From NCBI RefSeq assembly GCF_034932145.1, contig NZ_JAYGHV010000423.1, forward strand, positions 1 through 10,712: DNA of 10,712 nucleotides, written 5' to 3'. Made by a program: the position numbers and the translations under genes. The DNA comes from CCY15215 sp034932145 (GTDB lineage: Bacteria > Cyanobacteriota > Cyanobacteriia > Cyanobacteriales > Spirulinaceae). Positions 1-5,818 of the stretch are shown piece by piece (the first letter of the stretch is position 1; each line of letters opens with the position of its first letter). The notes below the pieces were generated by a model. That model was not told the origin of the DNA. It ran no database searches and worked only from the letters and a program-made list of their open reading frames with translations.

Positions 1-119
1 AACATAAGCTGTGAAAAGCAAAAACAAGCTACATAAAAATTTGGTTTCGATACCACAAATTTTTATCCGATTCATCCCCTCTTGAATCAAAGATTACAAA
101 AGGGGGATTCTCGGAAATT

Positions 120-437
120 ATGCTAAAAGTATCCGAACAGTTGCAAGGTATTCTTGATTATCTACTGACAACCCAGATAAATCTACTCGTTATCGAAGCC
201 AAACGAGAAAATTTAATCAACGGTTTCACGCAACTTGCAGTAGAACTCATTGCCCTCGATCGCTGGGATCCCAGCGAGGGCAGTATCTTGTTTGGTGCAG
301 TGACAACGGGGACAATCTGGGAATTCGGCAGACTCGATCGCGAGAAAAAACATATCCAGCGCGGTCTAGAAAGCTACCGAGTTCCCGAAGATATCGAAAC
401 CCTTCTTCGCATTCTCCTACAAATTCTGACCTCGTAG
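120..437 (+). CDS. Short PD-(D/E)XK restriction-endonuclease-like protein, probably N-terminally truncated
   Basis: Encodes 105 residues. The pattern D13, then E26-A-K28 in LLVIEAKREN, fits a PD-(D/E)XK nuclease core. The following GFTQLAVELIALDRW and ILFGAVTTGTIWEF stretches resemble cyanobacterial proteins annotated as type I restriction R-subunit-like (HSDR_N type). From memory those are about 180-200 residues with roughly 90 residues before the catalytic D, which are absent here. The same frame is open back to a stop at 12-14, but that extension shows no likeness to the family, so the gene is either a short variant or a 5'-deleted relic. No methylase or specificity subunit is nearby, so it is not a working type I system by itself. 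It ends 22 bases from the convergent sqdX gene. A purine-rich run at 102-107 could help initiation, but the ribosome-binding site is not convincing. A strong palindrome lies inside the gene. Family call moderate; activity unknown. Confidence 0.6.
   Translation: MLKVSEQLQGILDYLLTTQINLLVIEAKRENLINGFTQLAVELIALDRWDPSEGSILFGAVTTGTIWEFGRLDREKKHIQRGLESYRVPEDIETLLRILLQILTS
251..282. repeat. Long palindrome inside the nuclease-like ORF
   Basis: Positions 260-277 form a perfect 18-base palindrome, TCGCTGGGATCCCAGCGA. It is flanked by TGCCC (251-255) and GGGCA (278-282), which can extend the stem across a 4-base bulge. It lies entirely in coding sequence and encodes part of ALDRWDPSEG, a segment that joins the nuclease-core strands. 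It could form an mRNA hairpin or be an inserted palindromic repeat unit. The repeat itself is certain; its role is not. Confidence 0.7.
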
Positions 438-459
438 GAGCATCAGGGTATTTGAGCAT

Positions 460-1593
460 TTATGCAGCCGTAGAAATAGATTCAGAATTAGCCACAGAAC
501 GATAGTAATCTTGTAACTGACGGGTTGCCGCCGACCAGCCCCAACGTTCTGCCTCCTTGCGGGCATTGGCGCGAAGGGTTTCCCGTTCGTCTTGGGCGGC
601 TAATAGGCGTTTTGTTGCCGCGATCGCGCCATTAGCATCGTTAGGATCGAACAAGTAGCCATTAACGCCATCGGTGACAATATCGGGAATACCTCCAGAA
701 TTAGCCGCAACCACAGGACAACCCGCCGCCATTGCCTCTAAAACCACCAATCCTAGGGTTTCTGTGCGAGAGGTAAAGGCAAAAGCATCTGCCGAAGCAA
801 AAGCCGAAGCGAGTTCAAGTCCGTGTAAATAGCCCACAAAATTCGTCGGTGTACCCGCAAAATGTTTTTTCAAGGCTTCTCGGTGGGGACCATTGCCCAC
901 GATCGCCAGCCTCGCCCCTGGAATTGCCTCTAAAATAGGCTTGATTTGTTCGATTTCCTTTTCTGGGGAAACTCGCCCCACGTAGAGAAGGAGAGGGCTA
1001 TTGGGATGACCTTGAGAGAGGCGATCGCGCATCTTAGCCGAGGCGAGATGGGGCTGAAACATCTCCGTATCAACACCGCGCTGCCACAAGTCTAAACGTT
1101 CGATACCGTGACTGCGTAGCTCTTCTACCATTACCGAAGACGTACACAAATTCAACTGTGCTTGATTGTGTCCCGCTTTTAATAACTCCCACAAAAAGCC
1201 CTCCAATGCCCCGAGACCGTAATGATGCAAATATTGGGGTAAATGGGTGTGATAGGAGGCTACAAGGGGAATATTGAGCATTTTGGCATAATAAATTCCC
1301 GCCAGTCCTAACACGGCTGGGTTTACTACGTGAATTAAATCGGGTTTGAATTTTTCCAGTTGCTTGCCGATCGCGGGACGGGGAACCGCGATTTTTAATT
1401 CGGGATAGAGGGGAAGGGGAAAAGAGGAGAGGCCGTAAATTTTCGCCCCCTTATATTCCTTGAGTCCACCTTGAGGACAAACCACCAAAACGCGATCGCC
1501 ATTGCGTTCTAAATGTTCGACAGTATGGCGCAAGCGGGTGACAATGCCATCAACTTTGGGTAAAAACGTTTCTGTAAATAGTGCGATTCGCAT
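460..1593 (-). CDS. sqdX: Sulfolipid synthase SqdX (UDP-sulfoquinovose:diacylglycerol sulfoquinovosyltransferase), GT4 family
   Basis: The 377-residue product matches the SqdX family nearly end to end as I recall it. SqdX transfers sulfoquinovose from UDP-sulfoquinovose to diacylglycerol, giving SQDG, an anionic lipid of thylakoid membranes. Visible marks are the N-terminal MRIALFTETFLPKVDGIVTR, HVVNPAVLGLAG (88-99), ASYHTHLPQYLHHYGLG (112-128), the second Rossmann half starting LLYVGRVSPEKE (202-213), VGNGP (232-236), and the GT4 EX7E element as E278 and E286 in TETLGLVVLEAMAAGCPVV. GT-B fold and full length; no signal peptide, so it is a cytosolic enzyme acting at the membrane face. The start at 1593 begins directly with the conserved MRIALFTETF. 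No strong Shine-Dalgarno precedes it. Its usual partner sqdB (UDP-sulfoquinovose synthase) is not in the window; in cyanobacteria the two genes may be apart or adjacent. The convergent neighbour ends 22 bases away with no terminator visible between them. Confidence 0.93.
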   Translation of the reverse strand: MRIALFTETFLPKVDGIVTRLRHTVEHLERNGDRVLVVCPQGGLKEYKGAKIYGLSSFPLPLYPELKIAVPRPAIGKQLEKFKPDLIHVVNPAVLGLAGIYYAKMLNIPLVASYHTHLPQYLHHYGLGALEGFLWELLKAGHNQAQLNLCTSSVMVEELRSHGIERLDLWQRGVDTEMFQPHLASAKMRDRLSQGHPNSPLLLYVGRVSPEKEIEQIKPILEAIPGARLAIVGNGPHREALKKHFAGTPTNFVGYLHGLELASAFASADAFAFTSRTETLGLVVLEAMAAGCPVVAANSGGIPDIVTDGVNGYLFDPNDANGAIAATKRLLAAQDERETLRANARKEAERWGWSAATRQLQDYYRSVANSESISTAA

Positions 1594-1737
1594 ACTTTAA
1601 TTTTGGGATAGCGGGCTATGGGTTGTTGTTTTTAAAATATTCATCGGGCAAAACCATCAATATCAATAGCAGCGATCGCGTCCGCAAACAAGACTTTTGG
1701 TTCGGTAATGTACGGTTTTCGAGAATTGGGAATTTTG

Positions 1738-1788
1738 TATAATTACAGAATATAACTCTGAATAAATTTACCCTTCGCGATCGCGGAG
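1738..1788 (+). promoter_or_regulatory. Candidate promoter -10 box and ribosome-binding site for the metallopeptidase gene
   Basis: A perfect TATAAT lies at 1738-1743, preceded directly by TG. About 17 bases further upstream, GTTTTC (1715-1720) is only a poor -35 match. A GGAG ribosome-binding site sits at 1785-1788, 12 bases before the ATG at 1801. The arrangement suggests a short leader of about 50 bases. The divergent sqdX gene starts at 1593, so this 207-base spacer probably carries promoters for both genes; I could not pick a convincing one for sqdX. Confidence 0.45.
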
Positions 1789-1800
1789 AAGCTCTCATTT

Positions 1801-2487
1801 ATGTTTTTTCATTGGTCTTATTTACTCTTACTTCCAGGAATGCTGCTCATGTTCTGGGCGCAAAGTCAAGTCAAAGGAACTTATCGGAAATATTCTCGTA
1901 TTCCTTCCAGTATGGGCATGACAGGGGCGCAAGTGGCACAGGAAATTCTCTCATCGATGGGAATTGAGAATGTTAACATCGAACCCATCCAGGGAGAGTT
2001 AACCGATCATTACGATCCCAGAGCGAGTACAGTACGCTTATCGGAAGGAATTTACAATTCTACCTCTCTGGCTGCGGCTGCGGTAGCTGCTCACGAATGC
2101 GGTCATGTTATTCAAGACCGTAAAGGCTATACTTTTATGAATGTGAGAGCCTCTCTTGTTCCTGCTGCCAATTTAGGATCGCAATTAGGACCCGCCTTAA
2201 TTGTTATCGGCATTGTTTTAAGTTTTTTAGGGGGGATTTCTTCGATATTTATTAATATCGGTATCTTCCTTTTTGCTGCTGTCATTTTGTTTCATCTCGT
2301 GACTTTACCCGTTGAGTTTGATGCTTCTCATCGTGCTTTGAAATTAATCGACCAACTCGGTATTTTACAAGGTGAGGAAAAGAAAGGCGCAAAAGCAGTC
2401 TTGCAAGCGGCAGCATGGACTTATGTTGCGACTGCTGTTTATGCTGTTTTACAACTGGCTCAATTGATTTTAATGTCGCGTCGTTAA
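1801..2487 (+). CDS. YugP-like membrane zinc metallopeptidase
   Basis: The 228-residue product belongs to the neutral zinc metallopeptidase family typified by Bacillus YugP (Zn_peptidase_2). The zinc-binding HEXXH is H98-ECG-H102 in AAHECGHVIQDRKGY, with E99 as catalytic base. E172 in LPVEFDASHRAL, 70 residues downstream, is the likely third ligand. Hydrophobic segments are near 5-20 (N-terminal anchor), 130-145, 147-168 and 207-225, so it is an integral membrane protein. The length is normal for the family. Substrate and role are not established for this family; membrane-protein quality control is only a guess. The start is supported by GGAG 12 bases upstream and a TATAAT box in the leader, and the gene is followed by a hairpin terminator, so it is probably transcribed alone. 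Confidence 0.9.
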   Translation: MFFHWSYLLLLPGMLLMFWAQSQVKGTYRKYSRIPSSMGMTGAQVAQEILSSMGIENVNIEPIQGELTDHYDPRASTVRLSEGIYNSTSLAAAAVAAHECGHVIQDRKGYTFMNVRASLVPAANLGSQLGPALIVIGIVLSFLGGISSIFINIGIFLFAAVILFHLVTLPVEFDASHRALKLIDQLGILQGEEKKGAKAVLQAAAWTYVATAVYAVLQLAQLILMSRR

Positions 2488-2509
2488 TTCGGGAATTTAG
2501 TTTGCGATC

Positions 2510-2542
2510 GGGTGGGCATTGCCCGCCCTATTTTTTGTTTTT
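2510..2542 (+). terminator. Rho-independent-type terminator after the metallopeptidase gene
   Basis: GGGTGGGC (2510-2517) pairs with GCCCGCCC (2521-2528) across the 3-base loop ATT, with one G-T pair. Six T's follow at 2531-2536 and further T's after that. It starts 22 bases after the stop codon. GGGC-ATT-GCCC hairpins of this kind are common between cyanobacterial genes, so it may also be a dispersed repeat copy used as a terminator. Confidence 0.8.
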
Positions 2543-2560
2543 ATGAATCTTGAACTTCAG

Positions 2561-2695
2561 TCAGAACAATTTAAGTGTTGATTTCATCAAGTAAAATCGA
2601 ATGGTTGAAGCAGGGATATTTAGGTAGCGTGCTGCATCCCCAGCAGAGTAACTGGGGATATTGCGCGGATATTTGCCACCATAAATGTCAATCAT
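2561..2695 (-). pseudogene. Truncated DUF433-type antitoxin (N-terminal helix-turn-helix piece)
   Basis: The minus strand encodes 44 residues from an ATG at 2695 to a TGA at 2561-2563. The first 33 residues, with IYGGKYPRNIPSYSAGDAAR followed by YLNIPASTIR, resemble the N-terminus of cyanobacterial DUF433 proteins. As I recall the family, these carry a MerR-like helix-turn-helix and serve as antitoxins of type II toxin-antitoxin pairs. In intact members a segment like SWVxGRxYP and the whole DUF433 domain follow. Here the likeness stops after STIR and the frame ends in FYLMKSTLKLF. The DUF433 domain and any toxin gene are missing, so it is a remnant. It lies 36 bases downstream of the Phd/YefM-like fragment on the same strand. 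Confidence 0.6.
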
Positions 2696-2731
2696 TGCGA
2701 TCGCCGTTGTGTATAGTATCTATATTGTAAA

Positions 2732-2920
2732 TCAATCTGAGAAGATTGTGCGATCGCCTAACTCTTTTTTAATTTCCTCTAAAGATAAGATCGGCAAATT
2801 TTCCTCATCTTGTTTTGCTTGTCTTAAATCGTTTAAATCTTCCCAATCTTCAAGTATTTCTTGAATAGCTAAATATTCTTCATTATAAAAATTATCACGC
2901 GATCGCAAAATCACCTTTTT
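2732..2920 (-). pseudogene. Phd/YefM-like antitoxin, C-terminal half only
   Basis: The open frame here ends at 2732 and its last ~60 residues look like the toxin-neutralising half of a Phd/YefM-type antitoxin. VILRSRDNFYNEEYLAIQEI corresponds to the usual VLLS-EEY-LQETL-L segment, followed by LEDWEDLNDLRQAKQDEE and the closing SLEEIKKELG. The DNA-binding N-terminal half cannot be found upstream: the frame remains open to 3205 but runs through sequence that makes better sense in another minus-strand frame (2967-3167). A GTG at 2914 could still start a 60-residue peptide. No partner toxin (RelE/Doc/PIN) is adjacent. Family call by pattern memory, moderate. Confidence 0.5.
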
Positions 2921-2966
2921 TCCGAATATATGGAAATATTGCGATCGCCTCTCCAGTTTTTTCTGA

Positions 2967-3167
2967 TTACACTTTCCCAGATCGTGACAAAATTGGGTTG
3001 ACTTCATACCATGCACCTTTATCATATCGATATTCGTAAACCAGGAGAGTGCGAATGAGTTTGGAATAATCTTGGTCTCCCGATAATTCTTTCGTGTCGC
3101 GAACTTTGCGAAGTAATTCCCATTCATTTCTTCCTGTAGGGACATTAAATTTAACATCCCCTGGAGT
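2967..3167 (-). pseudogene. 66-residue C-terminal gene fragment, family not recognised
   Basis: Directly after the TAA that ends the WD40 tail, the same minus-strand frame stays open for 66 codons. It reads like a genuine protein end: NEWELLRKVRDTKELSG, then DYSKLIRTLLVYEYRYDKG and AWYEVNPILSRSGKV before TAA. Charged helices with regular hydrophobic spacing and a Trp/Tyr-rich end are unlike a shadow frame. It faintly recalls the C-termini of large cyanobacterial AAA/MoxR-like ATPases, but I cannot confirm that. No start codon fits well, so it is treated as a 5'-deleted relic. Confidence 0.4.
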
Positions 3168-3419
3168 TTAATCGCTTTTTGTCGCATCTGACAAGATACT
3201 ATCACATAATTTCCGGTCTTCTTTGCTTAATTTACTATTATAAGCAAGATAATCTTTCACCCAGCTACAGCCTTGCAATAAAAGATCATCTAAACCAATA
3301 TTCCAGATTTTCACGGTCTTGTCCCTACTAGCTGATTTTTCTTGCTCCCTTTCTTCCTGAGTTTGTTTTAGTTGCTCATATAAATTTAGGCGATCGCCTT
3401 TACCGTTAAAGAAATGCGA
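3168..3419 (-). pseudogene. C-terminal remnant of a WD40-repeat protein
   Basis: The frame between a TAG at 3420-3422 and a TAA at 3168-3170 has no ATG start. It encodes SASRDKTVKIWN, a typical final WD40 blade ending in a WD-type dipeptide (WN), followed by IGLDDLLLQGCSWVKDYLAY and LSKEDRKLCDSI. That is the characteristic tail of large cyanobacterial NACHT/TIR-WD40 proteins, whose usual form is LNLDDLL-GC-WL-DYL-N...LCDGI. Upstream of the blade, where further WD repeats should be, there is instead a charged helix (LYEQLKQTQEEREQEK). Most of the gene has therefore been lost, probably by an internal deletion that joined another segment to the last blade. Such parent proteins are often signalling or conflict-system components, but nothing functional remains here. 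Confidence 0.65.
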
Positions 3420-3422
3420 CTA

Positions 3423-3690
3423 AATCATTATATGCAATAATTGTTGTTATCTCGATCGCCTTCAGCTTCGATTTGCGGGATAGTGCTAAATTCCTCTACT
3501 TTGGATTTCAGAGAAAAATTCCCTAACACAATTGTCGGTAAATGGCAAGATCGGTTAGAGATCGCTGAAAAATCCCTGAGAATATCCTGAGAACGAACCC
3601 ATCGCGATCTTGTAGAATCCCTTGTAAATAGTGGATTCTAGAAATGTAAGCAACTAACTAAAGTTTCTCTTTTCTCAGGAGTTCGCAACC
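3423..3690. other. Gene-poor leader region upstream of the 460-residue protein gene
   Basis: No intact gene is visible. The minus strand has short open stretches in more than one frame, for example one containing LPTIVLGNFSLKSKVEEFST that ends before 3429, and I recognise none of them. They may continue the decayed block downstream. The 3' part holds an inverted repeat and the ribosome-binding site of the next plus-strand gene. Confidence 0.4.
3613..3640. promoter_or_regulatory. Perfect 8-base inverted repeat in the leader of the 460-residue protein gene
   Basis: TAGAATCC (3613-3620) and GGATTCTA (3633-3640) are exact reverse complements separated by 12 bases, centred about 64 bases before the ATG. 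The half-site spacing of about two helical turns suits a dimeric regulator. As RNA it would be a hairpin with a large loop. TAGAAT in the left arm also resembles a -10 box. It is followed by AGGAG at 3677-3681, 9 bases from the ATG. The sequence is certain; the regulatory role is inferred. Confidence 0.4.
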
Positions 3691-5073
3691 ATGTCTAATG
3701 TATCTACCTTTTCCGCAAAAATTGTTCAAGAATTGACCAACTGGAAAACCGCAGGAATTGCAGGAGGAATTACCTTAAGTATGCTATTAGCCAGTGCAGG
3801 AATTTATCAAATAAGCTACGGTAAGACAAATTTACAGCAAATTGCCATTAGCTACGAAGAAGTACAAGATTCTGGTTATTCTGTGAAAAACATTTCTTTA
3901 CAATCTACGACTAAAGAAAATTTGCACTATAATCTCGACTTTGAACTGCAAAAAGAAGGAGAAACGATCGCGATCGCCTTGGATGATATCGACCTGAGTT
4001 TAATGATTCCTGCTGCCCCAGAATCAGCTAAAGGCAATGCAGAATTGGTTAAATGGTTTATTCTAGAGCGAGAATTTAATCGCCAGCGTGTTGTCTTTCA
4101 AGCAGACTCTCCTCACCTGCAAGTTAAAGGCGATCGGCAACTGAAAGCGAATAATCTTTCTGTTCATTTAACGAACAATTGTTTGGGGGCAGGTTACTGG
4201 GAAATAGCAGTATTTGCAGAAGAAAATGGGGCAGCGAAGAAAATATATCAAGGCTTCTTTGATTTTCCCCGAGGGAGTTATAAAAATTTTGTTGAAACAG
4301 TGAATAAAGATTCCTATTGGCAGTACGCACAAGGCATTGAATCATGGTATCCTGGAACGACATTTTTTAAAGGTCAAACTCTTGACTTCTCTACACTACG
4401 GTCAGTAAAAAACGAACGAAAAGTAGCCGTCAATGACTTAAAAAATGAAACAGTTTTTACCGTTGCAGAACAAAAACAGAAAGCAAACTTAATCGTAGAT
4501 GATACGCAACAGGATTGGCAAACATGGTCTGATATTCGTCATTCTTCAGTACAATTTCAAAGTTTTGTGATTCCTGGCATTTACGATCCCGATCGCTTAT
4601 GGAAAAGCAATTACAGTGAAATTGCCAATCTTACCAATGCTGTCGTAAAAGATATTGAGTCTCCCTTATCTAAAAAAACGTTACAGGAAATTGATTTTTA
4701 TTTCCAAAATGAAGCAGGAAAAACTCGTAAGTTGGTGGTGAGTGGTGTTGATTTAAAATCTTTACCGAAATTGTCATCTCAAAATTATTCTCAAGGCTTG
4801 TATATGCCTCTCGGATACGGTACTCCCTTTACCCAAGATTATGAGGAATTAAAACAAAATCCTCCGGTCAAAAATCCGATCTTTAGCACTCTTTTCGATG
4901 AAAGCGATCGCATCATCGATTATCGTCACGATGTCGGAATTAATGGTATGGTGATGCACCAAGATGCGGTCAATCCTGATTTAGTTCACTTCTACTTACT
5001 TTCCTACGAACGTATCTCGATCGTCGGTCACTATACCGTTAACTTGAACAATGGTGATGCAAAATCGATTTAA
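3691..5073 (+). CDS. Membrane-anchored protein of unknown function (460 residues)
   Basis: I do not recognise the family. An N-terminal cytosolic stretch of about 20 residues is followed by one hydrophobic segment (TAGIAGGITLSMLLASAGIY, about 20-39). The remainder is a soluble, beta-rich domain, presumably periplasmic. Conspicuous stretches are GAGYWEIAVFAEENGAAKKI, YQGFFDFPRGSYK, WYPGTTFFKGQTLDF (near 220) and, towards the end, LYMPLGYGTPF and DYRHDVGINGMVMHQDAVNP. No catalytic motif is evident. The start is firm: AGGAG lies 9 bases upstream and the membrane segment follows at once. It is first in a run of three same-strand genes for exported proteins; the next begins 116 bases after its stop. 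A role in the envelope is inferred from topology and neighbours only. Confidence 0.75.
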   Translation: MSNVSTFSAKIVQELTNWKTAGIAGGITLSMLLASAGIYQISYGKTNLQQIAISYEEVQDSGYSVKNISLQSTTKENLHYNLDFELQKEGETIAIALDDIDLSLMIPAAPESAKGNAELVKWFILEREFNRQRVVFQADSPHLQVKGDRQLKANNLSVHLTNNCLGAGYWEIAVFAEENGAAKKIYQGFFDFPRGSYKNFVETVNKDSYWQYAQGIESWYPGTTFFKGQTLDFSTLRSVKNERKVAVNDLKNETVFTVAEQKQKANLIVDDTQQDWQTWSDIRHSSVQFQSFVIPGIYDPDRLWKSNYSEIANLTNAVVKDIESPLSKKTLQEIDFYFQNEAGKTRKLVVSGVDLKSLPKLSSQNYSQGLYMPLGYGTPFTQDYEELKQNPPVKNPIFSTLFDESDRIIDYRHDVGINGMVMHQDAVNPDLVHFYLLSYERISIVGHYTVNLNNGDAKSI

Positions 5074-5110
5074 GCGTTCTTGATTATCTTTGCGTACTAA
5101 ATTTCCAACA

Positions 5111-5121
5111 GGCAAGATGCC
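5111..5121. repeat. Small GGC-AAGAT-GCC palindromic repeat
   Basis: GGCAAGATGCC at 5111-5121 is a 3-base stem with loop AAGAT, in the context ACAGGCAAGATGCCCCATTCC. It resembles the GGGC-ATCCT-GCCC and AAGC-AGGAT-GCTT units at 8425-8483 and may be a decayed copy of the same dispersed element. Too short to be certain. Confidence 0.3.
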
Positions 5122-5189
5122 CCATTCCTTGAATAATAACGCTAGAATCAACGATGGAATCATGCGAATTAATCATAGGAGATTTGGAA

Positions 5190-5630
5190 ATGCGTTGTTT
5201 GCCTCAGTCTAGTGCGATCGCTTCTCTCAGTGCTATCGTTCTTTTCCTAGCTTCGGGTTGCGGGACAAGCAAAATTGCCCAATGTAACAGTGTTATCAAC
5301 ATTGCTAATGGTGTCGCAGAAGAGGCTAAAAAACTTACCAATGAAGGGCAAACGAAAGAATCCCAAGCTATGCTACAAGCAGCCGATGTCATTGACAAAG
5401 CCTCTCAAGATATGCAAGCACTAGAACTATCGGACGAAACCCTGCAAAAATTTCGCACAGAATTTGTCACAATGTACGAGGGGATATCCAAATCCACTCG
5501 TACTTTTGTTGAAGCCTTTGAAAAGAAAGATCGTCCGGGTTTAGATGCCTCTCTCGCTAATCTACAACGTGCCACGCAACCGGAACAGGAGTTGGCTAAT
5601 GGTATTGTTAGTTATTGTCAGGGAAACTAA
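5190..5630 (+). CDS. Small helical lipoprotein of unknown function
   Basis: The frame opens at 5154, but the better start is the ATG at 5190: AGGAG lies at 5177-5181, 8 bases before it, and the product then begins with a clean lipoprotein signal (MRCLPQ, hydrophobic core, LFLASGC with the lipid-bearing Cys at 24). The 146-residue precursor leaves a mature chain of about 123 residues that is almost entirely alpha-helical and charged, with one Cys early (QCNSVI) and one near the end (SYCQGN) that could pair. Helical stretches include VAEEAKKLTNEGQTKESQAM and ELSDETLQKFRTEFVTMYEG. Similar small lipoproteins occur in cyanobacteria, without known function as far as I recall. It sits between the membrane-anchored 460-residue protein and the VIT-VWA protein, so a shared envelope role is plausible but unproven. 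Confidence 0.75.
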   Translation: MRCLPQSSAIASLSAIVLFLASGCGTSKIAQCNSVINIANGVAEEAKKLTNEGQTKESQAMLQAADVIDKASQDMQALELSDETLQKFRTEFVTMYEGISKSTRTFVEAFEKKDRPGLDASLANLQRATQPEQELANGIVSYCQGN

Positions 5631-5818
5631 TTGTAGTGATAAAATTATGAGACATGGATTTCTCTTGCTCTCATCGATCGCCGATCCTTAAAAAATTGGT
5701 TACCAAAACCGAAACAGAGACTTCTCAGGAATATAATTTGTGTCAAGGTACGCTAAGGGAACAAGAATCTTTGCTTTCTAGCTTTTCCCTTGCTGTCCTT
5801 CATTTCTTGCCCGAATCG

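Noticed and set aside
76..106. CCCCTCTT...AAAAGGGG imperfect stem before the first ORF
   Set aside because: One mismatch in eight pairs and a loop of about 14 bases; too weak to call a terminator or regulatory hairpin.
1616..1798. 60-residue minus-strand ORF in the sqdX/metallopeptidase spacer
   Set aside because: Composition looks random, there is no ribosome-binding site, and it overlaps the TATAAT box and leader of the metallopeptidase gene.
2921..3205. N-terminal two-thirds of a 157-residue minus-strand ORF (2732-3205)
   Set aside because: The overlapping minus frame at 2967-3167 reads much more like protein, and only the last ~60 residues of the long ORF resemble a known family, so the long ORF is a chance join of two frames.
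3429..3618. Minus-strand open stretch containing LPTIVLGNFSLKSKVEEFST
   Set aside because: About 60 residues without recognisable family, start or neighbours, and other frames look equally open; not enough to call a gene fragment.
5143..5148. TAGAAT as a -10 box for the lipoprotein gene
   Set aside because: No -35-like hexamer at 16-18 bases upstream; the gene may simply be read through from 3691.
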